From Bosea sp. OAE506 (GTDB lineage: Bacteria > Pseudomonadota > Alphaproteobacteria > Rhizobiales > Beijerinckiaceae): a DNA stretch of 64,000 nucleotides. The notes beneath the pieces were generated by a model. The model worked only from the letters and a program-made list of their open reading frames with translations. It was not told the DNA's origin and searched no databases. Shown one piece after another: positions 37,606 through 45,348 of the stretch. Location: positions 983,501 to 1,047,500 of the forward strand of contig NZ_JBEPOB010000001.1 of the NCBI RefSeq assembly GCF_040546595.1, read 5' to 3'. Made by a program: the position numbers and the translations under genes. Numbering within the stretch: the first letter of the stretch is position 1; every line of letters begins with the position of its first letter.

Positions 37606-38214
37606 ATGTCGCTTTCGTCCGTCTCATCTGTCCGCCGGCCCTTCGCCTTCGCTGCCATGGCCCTGCTCGGGCTGGTCCTGGCAGGCTGCGGCGTCAACAA
37701 CGTGCCGACACTGGAGGAAAAGGCCAAGGCGAGCTGGAGCGAGGTGCAGAACCAGTACCAGCGTCGCGCGGACCTGATTCCCAACCTCGTCGAGACCGTG
37801 AAGGGCTTTGCCGCGCAGGAGCGCGAGGTGCTGACGGCGGTGGTCGAGGCGCGCGCCAAGGCGAGCCAGGTCAAGGTCGATGCCTCGACGATCACCGATC
37901 CCGCCAAGTTCAAGGAATTCCAGGATGCGCAGAACCAGCTCAGCGGGGCGCTGGGGCGGCTGCTAGTTACGGTCGAGCGCTATCCGGAGCTGAAGTCGAA
38001 CCAGAACTTCCTGGCGCTCCAGTCCCAGCTCGAAGGCACCGAGAACCGGGTCACGGTGGCGCGGCGCGACTACATCCAGGCGGTCCAGGCCTTCAACACC
38101 GAGATTCGCACCTTTCCGGGCGTGATCTGGGCGCGGCTGTTCTGGGGCGCCAAGGCGATGGAGACCTTTGCAGCGACGGCGGGAGCGGAGCGGCCGCCGG
38201 CTGTGAAGTTCTGA
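37606..38214 (+). CDS. lemA: LemA-family lipoprotein
   Basis: This 202-residue protein has a lipobox LVLAGC ending near residue 29, so it should be anchored as a lipoprotein. The LemA helical bundle follows, with WSEVQNQYQRRADLIPNLV (shown in part) near residue 45, VTVERYPELKSNQNF near 120 and TRVTVARRDY-type helix near 145, and ends with a short hydrophobic tail. LemA proteins lie next to TPM-domain genes in many bacteria, as here, and their shared role in envelope or stress biology is poorly known. Confidence 0.9.
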   Translation: MSLSSVSSVRRPFAFAAMALLGLVLAGCGVNNVPTLEEKAKASWSEVQNQYQRRADLIPNLVETVKGFAAQEREVLTAVVEARAKASQVKVDASTITDPAKFKEFQDAQNQLSGALGRLLVTVERYPELKSNQNFLALQSQLEGTENRVTVARRDYIQAVQAFNTEIRTFPGVIWARLFWGAKAMETFAATAGAERPPAVKF

Positions 38215-38252
38215 GGGCGTTCGACGGGTCGAGGCCATGCTGCTGACCCAGC

Positions 38253-38329
38253 CGTCATGCTCGGGCTCGACCCGAGCATCTCCAGGGAGAGATTCTCGGG
38301 TCTTCGCTTCGCTGCGCCCGAGAATGACG
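38253..38329. repeat. Dispersed two-hairpin repeat, copy R3 (compact)
   Basis: This is the shortest copy, at 77 bases, with CGTCAT and ATGACG borders, left hairpin GCTCGGG/CCCGAGC and right hairpin ATTCTCGGG/CCCGAGAAT. Unlike the others it sits inside an operon, between lemA and the first TPM gene. Its right border supplies the ATG at 38324 that is the best candidate start of that gene. Confidence 0.85.
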
Positions 38330-39112
38330 GCTGTGTGCCTCGCTCTGCTGATGGCCGTGTTCGGTTCGCTCGCGCTGGCGGCCGAGCCCTCCTACCCCAC
38401 GCTCTCGGGCCGCATCGTCGATGGCGCCAATCTCATCGCGCCCGACGCGCGCCAGCGCATCGAAGCCAAGCTCAAGGCGCATGAGGACAAGACCTCGGAC
38501 CAGCTCGTCGTCGCGACCGTGCCGTCGCTGCAGGACGTGACGATCGAAGATTTCGCCAACGGGCTGTTCCGGTTCTGGAAGCTGGGCCAGGCCAAGACCA
38601 ATAATGGCGTCCTGCTGCTGGTGGCGCCCAAGGAGCGCAAGGTCCGCATCGAGGTCGGCTACGGGCTGGAGGGGGCGCTGACCGACGCGCTTTCCAAGGT
38701 CATCATCACCACGGCAGTGGCGCCGAAGTTCAAGACGGGCGACTTCGCCGGCGGAATCGAGGCGGGCGTCGATGCGATCCTGACCATTCTGGCTGGCGAT
38801 GCCGAGGAATGGCAGCGTCGGGCGAGCGTGCGCAGCGACGAGACGTCGGCGGTCGACGTCATCGCGATCGTCTTCGTGATGCTGCTGCTTTTCATCCTGG
38901 TCGCCGCCTTCCTGAGGGAGGCGGGCGGCAAGAGCGGGGCAAGGCGTCACCGGATGCGCGACGGCCGCTGGGTGACGCTGCCGCCGAGTTCGAGCGGGAG
39001 CGGCGGGTCGGGCTGGGGTGGCGGCGGCTGGAGCTCTGGGTCTGGCTCCGGCGGCGGCTTTTCAGGCGGTGGCGGATCGTCGGGCGGCGGCGGGGCCTCG
39101 GGAGACTGGTGA
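38324..39112 (+). CDS. TPM-domain protein, YgcG-like
   Basis: This 262-residue protein has a hydrophobic N-terminus (VCLALLMAVFGSLALAA, cleavage near LAAEP), a TPM phosphatase-like domain (about 22-165, with LVVATVPSLQ and IEVGYGLEGALTD), a transmembrane helix near 185-207 and a Gly/Ser-rich tail. The start chosen is the ATG formed by the right end of repeat R3. That signal lacks positive charges. Starting at 38237 would translate the whole repeat and supply arginines (FASLRPRM). TPM proteins usually pair with LemA, as here. Confidence 0.85.
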   Translation: MTAVCLALLMAVFGSLALAAEPSYPTLSGRIVDGANLIAPDARQRIEAKLKAHEDKTSDQLVVATVPSLQDVTIEDFANGLFRFWKLGQAKTNNGVLLLVAPKERKVRIEVGYGLEGALTDALSKVIITTAVAPKFKTGDFAGGIEAGVDAILTILAGDAEEWQRRASVRSDETSAVDVIAIVFVMLLLFILVAAFLREAGGKSGARRHRMRDGRWVTLPPSSSGSGGSGWGGGGWSSGSGSGGGFSGGGGSSGGGGASGDW

Positions 39113-39717
39113 TGAACGAACAGGACCGGCAGACGATCGCGGAGGCCGTACGGCAGGCCGAGAGCGAGACGTCGGGCGAGATCGTGGTGATGATCGACCG
39201 CGCCGCGGCGAGCTACCGCACCGTGCCGGTGGTGCTGGCGCTCACCCTGTCGCTGTTCGTGCCCTGGCCGCTCCTGGCCCTGACCGCGACGAGCGCCCCG
39301 CGCATCTTCCTGATCCAGCTCATCTGCGCGGTTCTGCTGCTCGCGACGCTGCTCTGGTATGGGCGCGGCGGGCGCTTCGTGCCCGGTTTCGTCAAGCGGC
39401 GGCGGGCCCATGATGTGGCGCTGCGGGAATTCGCGGCACGCGGCCTGAGTCATACGCGCCAGCGCAGCGGCGTTCTGCTCTATGTGGCGATCCAGGAGCG
39501 CTATGCCGAGATCATCGCCGATACGGGCATCGACGGCCGGGTCGATCAGGCGGTGTGGGACGGCATCGTCGAGGCGGTCGTAGCCGCGGGCCGCGAAGAC
39601 CGGCTGCGCGAGGGGATCGTCACCGCGGTGCGCGCGATCGGAGCGGTGTTGGCGAACCACGCTCCGCGCTCGCCCGACGACGTCGACGAGTTGCCAAACA
39701 ATGTCGTGATCCTGTGA
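39112..39717 (+). CDS. Second TPM-domain membrane protein
   Basis: This 201-residue protein starts at the last base of the preceding stop codon (TGATG), so it is translationally coupled. A short N-terminal TPM-like part (EAVRQAESETSGEIVVMID, in part) is followed by two membrane helices (about 38-60 and 66-85). A cytoplasmic or periplasmic TPM-like remainder then carries ERYAEIIADTGID near 140 and a VLANHAP end. The family is unnamed; the lemA-TPM-TPM order is common in Rhizobiales. No signal peptide is present. Confidence 0.82.
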   Translation: MNEQDRQTIAEAVRQAESETSGEIVVMIDRAAASYRTVPVVLALTLSLFVPWPLLALTATSAPRIFLIQLICAVLLLATLLWYGRGGRFVPGFVKRRRAHDVALREFAARGLSHTRQRSGVLLYVAIQERYAEIIADTGIDGRVDQAVWDGIVEAVVAAGREDRLREGIVTAVRAIGAVLANHAPRSPDDVDELPNNVVIL

Positions 39718-39724
39718 GTGCCGC

Positions 39725-40483
39725 TCAGCGCGGGCTGCGCGCCGCTGCGAGCACCGCGGACGGCATGACGCCGGATTTGCCCTGCCTCTCGGCCTGGACC
39801 AGCACGACGTAGCTGTCGACCTCGGGACCCTGGGTGACGGCGATGGGCGCCGTCAGCGTCGCCTGCCGGCCATCCCAGTCGCCGATGCGCGTCATGCCGC
39901 GCACGACATTGGCATAGGCCACGGTCTTGCCCTGGTTTTCGCCGCGGGCGATCGGCACCGTGACCATCTTCGTCGTGGTCGCGATCCAGACGCCGGCCGT
40001 CCGCTCCTGCGCATCGCCGATGGGCGCGAGGGTCACCACAAGCTGCCCGTTGTCTTCCTTGACGCCGAGCTTGGCGACGAAGCTGCCACCGGGGGGCTGT
40101 TTCGAGGCGCGCTCGATCTCGCCGCGGTCCGACCCCACCACATGCGCGGCGCCGTTGATCACGGCCTGGGGGGTATAGACCTGCCCGTCCCCGCGGGCCT
40201 TGGCGTAGTATTTCTGGCGCTTGGCGAAGCTGTCCTTGCCGAGCGTATCCTTCCAGCCGAGATAGTCCCAGTAGGTCACCGGCAGGGTCAGGGTGATGAT
40301 GTCCGGCTGCTTCGCCAGATCGACGAAGAGGGCATCCGCCGGCGGGCAGGATGAGCAGCCCTGGCTGGTGAAGAGTTCGACCACGGCCCGGGGCTGGAGG
40401 TCCGGCGCCTGAGCGCGCGCGGCAGCGGCGCCCAGCAGGAGCAGGGCGGCGACGGCGGGCAGGAGGGGCGCTGAACGTTTCAT
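39725..40483 (-). CDS. DUF1223 thioredoxin-fold protein
   Basis: This 252-residue secreted protein has a signal peptide (residues 1-24, ending ARAQA) followed by VVELFTSQGCSSCPPAD with a CxxC-type pair at C43 and C46. The DUF1223 family has a thioredoxin-like fold and no proven substrate. The motif YWDYLGWKDTLG near residue 88 and the QAVING block are family-typical. It probably acts in the periplasm on thiols. It converges with the second TPM gene, seven bases away. Confidence 0.88.
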   Translation of the reverse strand: MKRSAPLLPAVAALLLLGAAAARAQAPDLQPRAVVELFTSQGCSSCPPADALFVDLAKQPDIITLTLPVTYWDYLGWKDTLGKDSFAKRQKYYAKARGDGQVYTPQAVINGAAHVVGSDRGEIERASKQPPGGSFVAKLGVKEDNGQLVVTLAPIGDAQERTAGVWIATTTKMVTVPIARGENQGKTVAYANVVRGMTRIGDWDGRQATLTAPIAVTQGPEVDSYVVLVQAERQGKSGVMPSAVLAAARSPR

Positions 40484-40550
40484 GGCTTGAACTCGGCGAG
40501 ACCTTACATCTCAGGCGTTACCAAAGCGCCCCATTCGTCTCACTTCAAAA

Positions 40551-41528
40551 TCACGTTGCCTTGAAAGCCGGCATGGGCGCAACGCCCATCGCCGTCTCGG
40601 CGGCGGCGGCCGGGATCATGTTGGGCCGCCAGCGGCGATGCATCCAGAGCCACTGCTCGGGATGGTCGCGGACCCAACCCTCGACCACGGCCGTCATCAT
40701 CGCCATCGCGCCCTGCACGTCGATCTCGCCCTGTGCATCGCGGGGCAGGTCGAGCGGGGGCGTGAGCTGCAGTTTGAAGCGCTGGTTCGGCAGGCGGATG
40801 ACGCGCACGCCATGCACCGGGCATTCGAAGCGGCGGGCGAACTTGCCGAGGATCGGGTTGGTCAGGGCCGGGCGACCCATGAAGGGCACCACGACGCCCC
40901 GGGTGAAATGCTGGTCGATCAGCATGCCCAGATGGCCGTCGCGCTCCAGCACGCCCTGCATCGCGAAGGCGGCGCCCTGTTTGGCGGCGGCAAGCCCACC
41001 CATGGCACCCGAGCGGATCTCGTGGACGACCGCCGCGATGGCCGGGTCGTTCGGCGCCCGGAAGACGGCGGTGGTGTCGAGGTCATAGGCCTGGGCACAG
41101 ATCGCCGGCAATTCCCAATTGGCGAGATGGGCGGAGAAGATCAGCCCGGGCTTCGCATCGTCCTTGAGCGCGATGAAATGCTCGATGCCCTCGACCTCGA
41201 CGCGTGAGGGCGCGTCGGGGTTGAGGTAGTCGTAGTCGAACAGCGTAGCGAGATGGGCGTATTCGGCGGCAGTGCGGCCGAGATTCTCCCAGGCACCGCG
41301 GGCGATGCGGCGCACCTCGGCCTCGTCCATGCCGGGAAAGGCCGCCCGGATATTGGCCAGGGCGACGCGGTTGACCGGGATCAGCGGGCTCGCCGACCGC
41401 AGCAGCCAGCCGCCGAGGTCGCTCGACCGCTCGGGGCCGAGCAGGCGCAGGAAGCCGAACAGGGCCCGGATCAGGCCGATCATCACCGCCGCGCCGGCGC
41501 GTGCGGCGATTGCTTTCAAGCGTCTCAA
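40551..41528 (-). CDS. lpxXL: Lipid A very-long-chain acyltransferase LpxXL
   Basis: This is a 325-residue LpxL/HtrB-family acyltransferase at the inner membrane with a hydrophobic N-terminal helix and the catalytic HX4E motif (H134 to E139 in HLANWE). Further family blocks are MLIDQHFTRGVVVPFMG and HPEQWLWMHRRW near the C-terminus. At the end of the acpXL operon it should transfer the C28-type (omega-1)-hydroxy chain from AcpXL to lipid A, as shown for Rhizobium LpxXL. It starts 131 bases after adhXL. Role is assigned by context and family. Confidence 0.9.
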   Translation of the reverse strand: MRRLKAIAARAGAAVMIGLIRALFGFLRLLGPERSSDLGGWLLRSASPLIPVNRVALANIRAAFPGMDEAEVRRIARGAWENLGRTAAEYAHLATLFDYDYLNPDAPSRVEVEGIEHFIALKDDAKPGLIFSAHLANWELPAICAQAYDLDTTAVFRAPNDPAIAAVVHEIRSGAMGGLAAAKQGAAFAMQGVLERDGHLGMLIDQHFTRGVVVPFMGRPALTNPILGKFARRFECPVHGVRVIRLPNQRFKLQLTPPLDLPRDAQGEIDVQGAMAMMTAVVEGWVRDHPEQWLWMHRRWRPNMIPAAAAETAMGVAPMPAFKAT

Positions 41529-41659
41529 GATCGGCCCGGTCCCCTCGCGCCCCTGTGGCCGCTGCGGCCGGGCTGATGCCGCGACTTGCGGCAGGACGGC
41601 GGTTTCGTCAAGTTTTCAGCCGCTGCGACCCTTTTGTGGCCTCGCGTTTCGCTGCGCGC

Positions 41660-42682
41660 CTAGAACGTCACGACGACCTTGCCGAAGACCTGCCGGCCCT
41701 CGAGACGCGCCAGCCCCTTCTCGAAATCCTCCAGCGGGAAGACCGAGTCGATCACAGGCTTCATGCCGGCCGCCATCTTGTCGAGCGACTGGCGGATGTT
41801 CTCGATGCGGCAGCCGAAGGAGCCGGTGATGCGATACTGCTGCTGGAAAAGCTGCATCAGGTTGATCGTGGCCGATGCGCCCGAGGTCGCGCCGCAGGTG
41901 ACGAGGCGGCCGCCACGCTTCAGGCAGAGCAGCGAGCCGTTCCAGGTGTCGGCACCGACATGCTCGAAGACGACGTCGACGCCCTTGCGCTTGGTGAGCT
42001 GGCGAACCTCGCCTTCAAAGCGCTCGGTCTTGTAGTTGACGACGTAATCGGCGCCGAGCTCCTTGGCCTTGCGGCCCTTCTCGTCGTCGCCAACGGTGGT
42101 GTAGACCGTGCAGCCGATCGCCTTGGCCATCAGGATCGCGGCCGTGCCGATGCCGGAGCCGCCGGCATGCACCAGGACCGATTCACCGGGCTCGAGCTTG
42201 GCATTGTCGAACAGCATGTGCTGGACCGTGCCGAAGCCGATCGGCGCGCAGGCGGCGTCCTCGAAGGAGACGCCGGCCGGGGCCTTGACGACGAGTCTTG
42301 CCGCCTTGTTCAGGAATTCGCGGGCGAAGCCATCGATATGGAAGCCCATGATGCCGGCGACGTTCTCGCAGAGATTGTCACGGCCTTCGCGGCAGGCTTT
42401 GCAGTGGCCGCAGGTCTCGGCGCCATAGGCGGTAACGGTGTCGCCGACCGCGAGCCCGGTGACGCCCTCGCCGACGCAGACGATCTCGCCCGAGGCCTCG
42501 ACGCCGGCGGCTTGGGGCATCTTGCGCTTGGCGAAGGCCATGCCGCGGAAGCCCCAGACGTCGAGATAGTTCAGCGCGACGGCACGGATGCGGATCTGGA
42601 CCTCGCCGGCGGCGGGAGGCGGCGGCGGTTCGATCTCCTCGAGACGGAGGTCGCGGTCGCCGTGGAGCTGGAGGGAACGCAT
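41660..42682 (-). CDS. adhXL: Zinc-binding alcohol dehydrogenase of the VLCFA cluster
   Basis: This is a 340-residue MDR-family dehydrogenase. The structural zinc site CGHCKACREGRDNLC (near residues 92-106) is complete. The cofactor fold is HAGGSGIGTAAILMAK near residue 168. Orthologues stand in the acpXL-lpxXL operon of Rhizobium, where the exact step in the hydroxy-VLCFA pathway is unproven, perhaps acting as an enoyl reductase. Here it starts 15 bases downstream of the ParE toxin, so it is probably read from both the operon promoter and the internal toxin-antitoxin promoter. Confidence 0.88.
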   Translation of the reverse strand: MRSLQLHGDRDLRLEEIEPPPPPAAGEVQIRIRAVALNYLDVWGFRGMAFAKRKMPQAAGVEASGEIVCVGEGVTGLAVGDTVTAYGAETCGHCKACREGRDNLCENVAGIMGFHIDGFAREFLNKAARLVVKAPAGVSFEDAACAPIGFGTVQHMLFDNAKLEPGESVLVHAGGSGIGTAAILMAKAIGCTVYTTVGDDEKGRKAKELGADYVVNYKTERFEGEVRQLTKRKGVDVVFEHVGADTWNGSLLCLKRGGRLVTCGATSGASATINLMQLFQQQYRITGSFGCRIENIRQSLDKMAAGMKPVIDSVFPLEDFEKGLARLEGRQVFGKVVVTF

Positions 42683-42697
42683 GATGAGGTCAATCTT

Positions 42698-42982
42698 TCA
42701 GAGATGGTCGGGCCAGGCTCGCGAGATGTGGAACACGGCCAGGATTTCGATGCGACCGTCGCGGACGCGATAGGGAAGAATATAAGGCAGGCCCGACAGC
42801 ACGAGTTCGCGTGTCCCGTCCATTCGCCCCGGACGCCCGATCTCCGGATGCTCGGCCAAGACCGCGGCCCGGGCTTCCATCGCGGCGACCATGGCGGATG
42901 CTGCGGCGGGACTGTCGCGAGCGACGAACGCGAAAGCCTGGTCGATTTCACGTAAGGCGCGGCGGGTCCAGACGATCTTCAC
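42698..42982 (-). CDS. RelE/ParE-family toxin
   Basis: This 94-residue protein has the RelE/ParE fold. It begins KIVWTRRALREIDQAFAFVA, then the block EHPEIGRPGRMDGTREL, the strand YILPYRVRDGRIEILAVFH and a basic/aromatic end. The family wording is closest to ParE, whose members poison DNA gyrase; RelE-like mRNA cleavage is less likely. It overlaps the RHH antitoxin gene by four bases (ATGA). The gene looks intact. Its position inside the lipid A VLCFA operon is unusual. Confidence 0.88.
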   Translation of the reverse strand: MKIVWTRRALREIDQAFAFVARDSPAAASAMVAAMEARAAVLAEHPEIGRPGRMDGTRELVLSGLPYILPYRVRDGRIEILAVFHISRAWPDHL

Positions 42983-43221
42983 GCCGGCTGAGCCCGGTAT
43001 TTCGCAAAGACGGCCTCCACCTCTTCGTCACTGGCAAACTCGCCGCGGTCGGCCTCGGCGATGCCGTCCTTGATCCTGGCGATCTGCCAGGCGTTGAGTT
43101 CGAGATAATCCTCGATCGCTTTGGCGGCGAGCCAACTGCGCGAGCGGTCAGTCTCGGCGGCAAGCGCGTCGAGCTTCGCCAGCATCTGGTCATCGAGGCG
43201 AATCGTGAAAGCAGCCGTCAT
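42979..43221 (-). CDS. Ribbon-helix-helix antitoxin (CopG/ParD-like)
   Basis: This 80-residue protein starts with the RHH DNA-binding fold: strand AAFTIRLDDQ, then helices around LAKLDALAAETDRSRSWL and AAKAIEDYLEL. The C-terminal tail (DRGEFASDEEVEAVFAKYR) would cover the toxin. A perfect inverted repeat GGTTCGG-A-CCGAACC lies 14 bases before its start, within a visible promoter. That is the normal autoregulatory arrangement. It is coupled to the ParE gene. Confidence 0.9.
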   Translation of the reverse strand: MTAAFTIRLDDQMLAKLDALAAETDRSRSWLAAKAIEDYLELNAWQIARIKDGIAEADRGEFASDEEVEAVFAKYRAQPA

Positions 43222-43234
43222 GGCGGTTCACTCC

Positions 43235-43278
43235 GGTTCGGACCGAACCAAAATAGGTCGCGTCTCGTGAAATGTCGA
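43235..43278 (-). promoter_or_regulatory. Internal promoter and palindromic operator for the RHH/ParE pair
   Basis: On the minus strand a -35 box TCGACA (43273-43278) and a -10 box TATTTT (43250-43255) are 17 bases apart. The perfect 7-bp inverted repeat GGTTCGG/CCGAACC (43235-43249, one-base spacer) begins directly after the -10 box. It is placed to let the RHH protein block transcription. The whole site fits in the 60 bases between the SDR stop and the antitoxin start. It would also transcribe adhXL and perhaps lpxXL. Confidence 0.65.
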
Positions 43279-43281
43279 TTC

Positions 43282-44028
43282 TCAGCGATGGACGCCGAGC
43301 TGCGCTGTCACGCCGCCGTCGATCGGAATGACCGTGCCGGTGATGTAGGCGGCCGGCTCGCTCATCAGGAAGGCGGCGAGGCCGCCGACCTCGGCGGGCC
43401 TGGCGAAGCGCCCGGCCGGGATCTGTGCCTGCATCTTGTCGCGATAGGCGGCGTAAGGCGCCATCATATCGGTGTCGACGAAGCCCGGTGCGATGACATT
43501 GACGGTGACGCCGCGCTTGCCGGTCTCGACCGCGAGCGTCTTCGCATAGGAGATCAGCGCGCCCTTGGAGGCAGCATAAGCCGCGTTGCCCGGGTTGCCG
43601 CGCAGCGCCGCGACCGAGCCGATGGCGACGATGCGCCCCGCGCGGGCACGGATCATGGACCGCATCAGGCTCTTGGCGAGGCGGGTGAAGGCCCAGAAAT
43701 TGACCTGCATGGCCGCTTCCGCCTTGTCCTGCGCCATCATCGCGGCGAGCGAATCATAGGGCTGGCCGGCATTGTGGACGAGGCCGAAATAGCTCTCGCC
43801 CTCGCGCTCCTCGCAGAAGGCGTCGAGCGCCGCCTTGTCGGAGAGGTCGAGCGGCAGGGCCTGGATGGCGCGTCCGGGATGCGCTGCGGCGATCTCGGCG
43901 GCGAGCGCCAGGGCCTGCTCGCCCGACGAGCGATAGGTGAAGTCGACATCGTGGCCGGCTGCGGCCAGCGCCCGGACGATGGCCGCGCCGACGCCCTTGG
44001 CGCCGCCGGTGACGAGAACCTTTGTCAT
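43282..44028 (-). CDS. FabG-like SDR of the VLCFA cluster
   Basis: This 248-residue Rossmann SDR has TGGAKGVG near residue 7, HNAGQPYD near 88, the catalytic Ser in AIGSVAALRG, YAASKGALISYAK with Tyr and Lys, and DGGVTAQLGVHR at the end. It overlaps fabF1XL by four bases (ATGA), so it belongs to the operon and is well placed to reduce the 3-ketoacyl-AcpXL intermediate. The canonical Rhizobium cluster has no such gene, so the role is inferred. It ends 60 bases before the antitoxin. Confidence 0.87.
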   Translation of the reverse strand: MTKVLVTGGAKGVGAAIVRALAAAGHDVDFTYRSSGEQALALAAEIAAAHPGRAIQALPLDLSDKAALDAFCEEREGESYFGLVHNAGQPYDSLAAMMAQDKAEAAMQVNFWAFTRLAKSLMRSMIRARAGRIVAIGSVAALRGNPGNAAYAASKGALISYAKTLAVETGKRGVTVNVIAPGFVDTDMMAPYAAYRDKMQAQIPAGRFARPAEVGGLAAFLMSEPAAYITGTVIPIDGGVTAQLGVHR

Positions 44029-45338
44029 GAGCGGGCAGGCTCCGCGGTCAGGACGAGGCTGGTGTTCTGCCCGCCGAAGCCGAAGGAGTTTGACAGCACC
44101 GTCCGCACGCGGGCGTCGCGGGCGATATTCGGCACCACATCGAGCGCGATCGCCGGATCGGGCGTGGTGTAATTGATCGTCGGCGGGATGCGCCCCTTCG
44201 CGATCGTCAGGAAGGAGATCACCGCCTCGACTGCGCCGGCCGCCGTCAGCGTGTGGCCGATCATCGACTTGTTGGAGGACATCGGCAGGCGTGCCATGCG
44301 CTCGCCGAAGACGGCGGCGCAGCTCATCGCCTCCATCTTGTCGTTCTCCGGCGTCGAGGTGCCGTGCGCGTTGATGTAGTCGACGTCGTCGGGGTTCAGG
44401 CCCGCATCGGCCAGCGCATCCTGCATGGCAAGGATGGCGGGCTTGCCGTCCGGGCTGGAGCGGGTGCGGTGGAAACCGTCGCCGCGCTCGCCGCAACCGG
44501 CGACGATGCCGAGGATGGTCGCCCCGCGCGCCAGGGCGTGATCATAATCCTCGAGCACCAGCGCGCCCGCGCCCTCGCCCATGACGAAGCCGTCGCGGTT
44601 CTTGGAGAAGGGCTTGGCGGCGGCCTCGGGCGGGTCGTTCTGGGTCGAGAGAGCCGAGAGGAGCGAGAAGCGGATCAGGGCCTCGGCATGGATCGAGCCG
44701 TCGGTGCCGATGCAGAGTGCGGCCTGCGTTTCGCCGCGGCGGATGGCCTCGACACCCATCTGGATCGCGGTGGCGCCCGAGGAGCAGGCGGTCGAGAGCG
44801 AGATCGGCGAGCCTTTTGTCCCGAAAGCATCGGCGACATGGTCGGCGACGGTGCCGAACAGGAACATCTCGTGCATCGCCTTGAAGCGCAGCGAGGCGGC
44901 GGCGCTGAGCAGGCCGCGATAGTCGACGTCGCCCTCGAAGGTCGCGGCGAGCTCCTGCTTCTGCGGCCACTCCATCTCGACGGGGGGCACCGCCATGAAG
45001 AGCTCACCCGGGAAGTCGCCCGGCCGGCCGATGCCGCTCTGGCCGACAGCCTCCTCGGCCGCCAGCATGGCGAGCTTTTCGGAGAGCTGCGGAGCGGAGA
45101 AGGGGCCGTCGAAGAGGAAATCGACCGTTCCGCCGATGGTGGTGCGCAGCCCCTGCGTTGGGAATCGCTCGATGGCGTGGATGCCCGAGCGGCCGGCGGT
45201 GAGCGCGTCCCAGTTCGCGTCCTTGCCCTGGCCGAGCGATGTGACGATGCCGAGGCCGGTGACGGCGACGACGGGCCGGCCCTTGGAATCGCGGTGACCG
45301 GTGGACGCGTTCGTGGCGGAGGGGGACTTGGTGCTCAT
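44025..45338 (-). CDS. fabF1XL: Beta-ketoacyl-ACP synthase of the VLCFA cluster, catalytic subunit
   Basis: This is a 437-residue KAS II-type condensing enzyme that elongates acyl chains on AcpXL. The full catalytic set is present: C185 in STACSSGAT, H325 in NAHGTSTPEND, K357 and H362 in SSNKSMIGHTLTAAG. About 20 residues precede the core (RPVVAVTGLGIV). The ATG at 45338 is chosen because it lies ten bases after the fabF2XL stop. It works beside a partner synthase that lacks these residues, which recalls type II polyketide KS-alpha/KS-beta pairs. Confidence 0.92.
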   Translation of the reverse strand: MSTKSPSATNASTGHRDSKGRPVVAVTGLGIVTSLGQGKDANWDALTAGRSGIHAIERFPTQGLRTTIGGTVDFLFDGPFSAPQLSEKLAMLAAEEAVGQSGIGRPGDFPGELFMAVPPVEMEWPQKQELAATFEGDVDYRGLLSAAASLRFKAMHEMFLFGTVADHVADAFGTKGSPISLSTACSSGATAIQMGVEAIRRGETQAALCIGTDGSIHAEALIRFSLLSALSTQNDPPEAAAKPFSKNRDGFVMGEGAGALVLEDYDHALARGATILGIVAGCGERGDGFHRTRSSPDGKPAILAMQDALADAGLNPDDVDYINAHGTSTPENDKMEAMSCAAVFGERMARLPMSSNKSMIGHTLTAAGAVEAVISFLTIAKGRIPPTINYTTPDPAIALDVVPNIARDARVRTVLSNSFGFGGQNTSLVLTAEPARS

Positions 45339-45348
45339 CGGACGGTCC

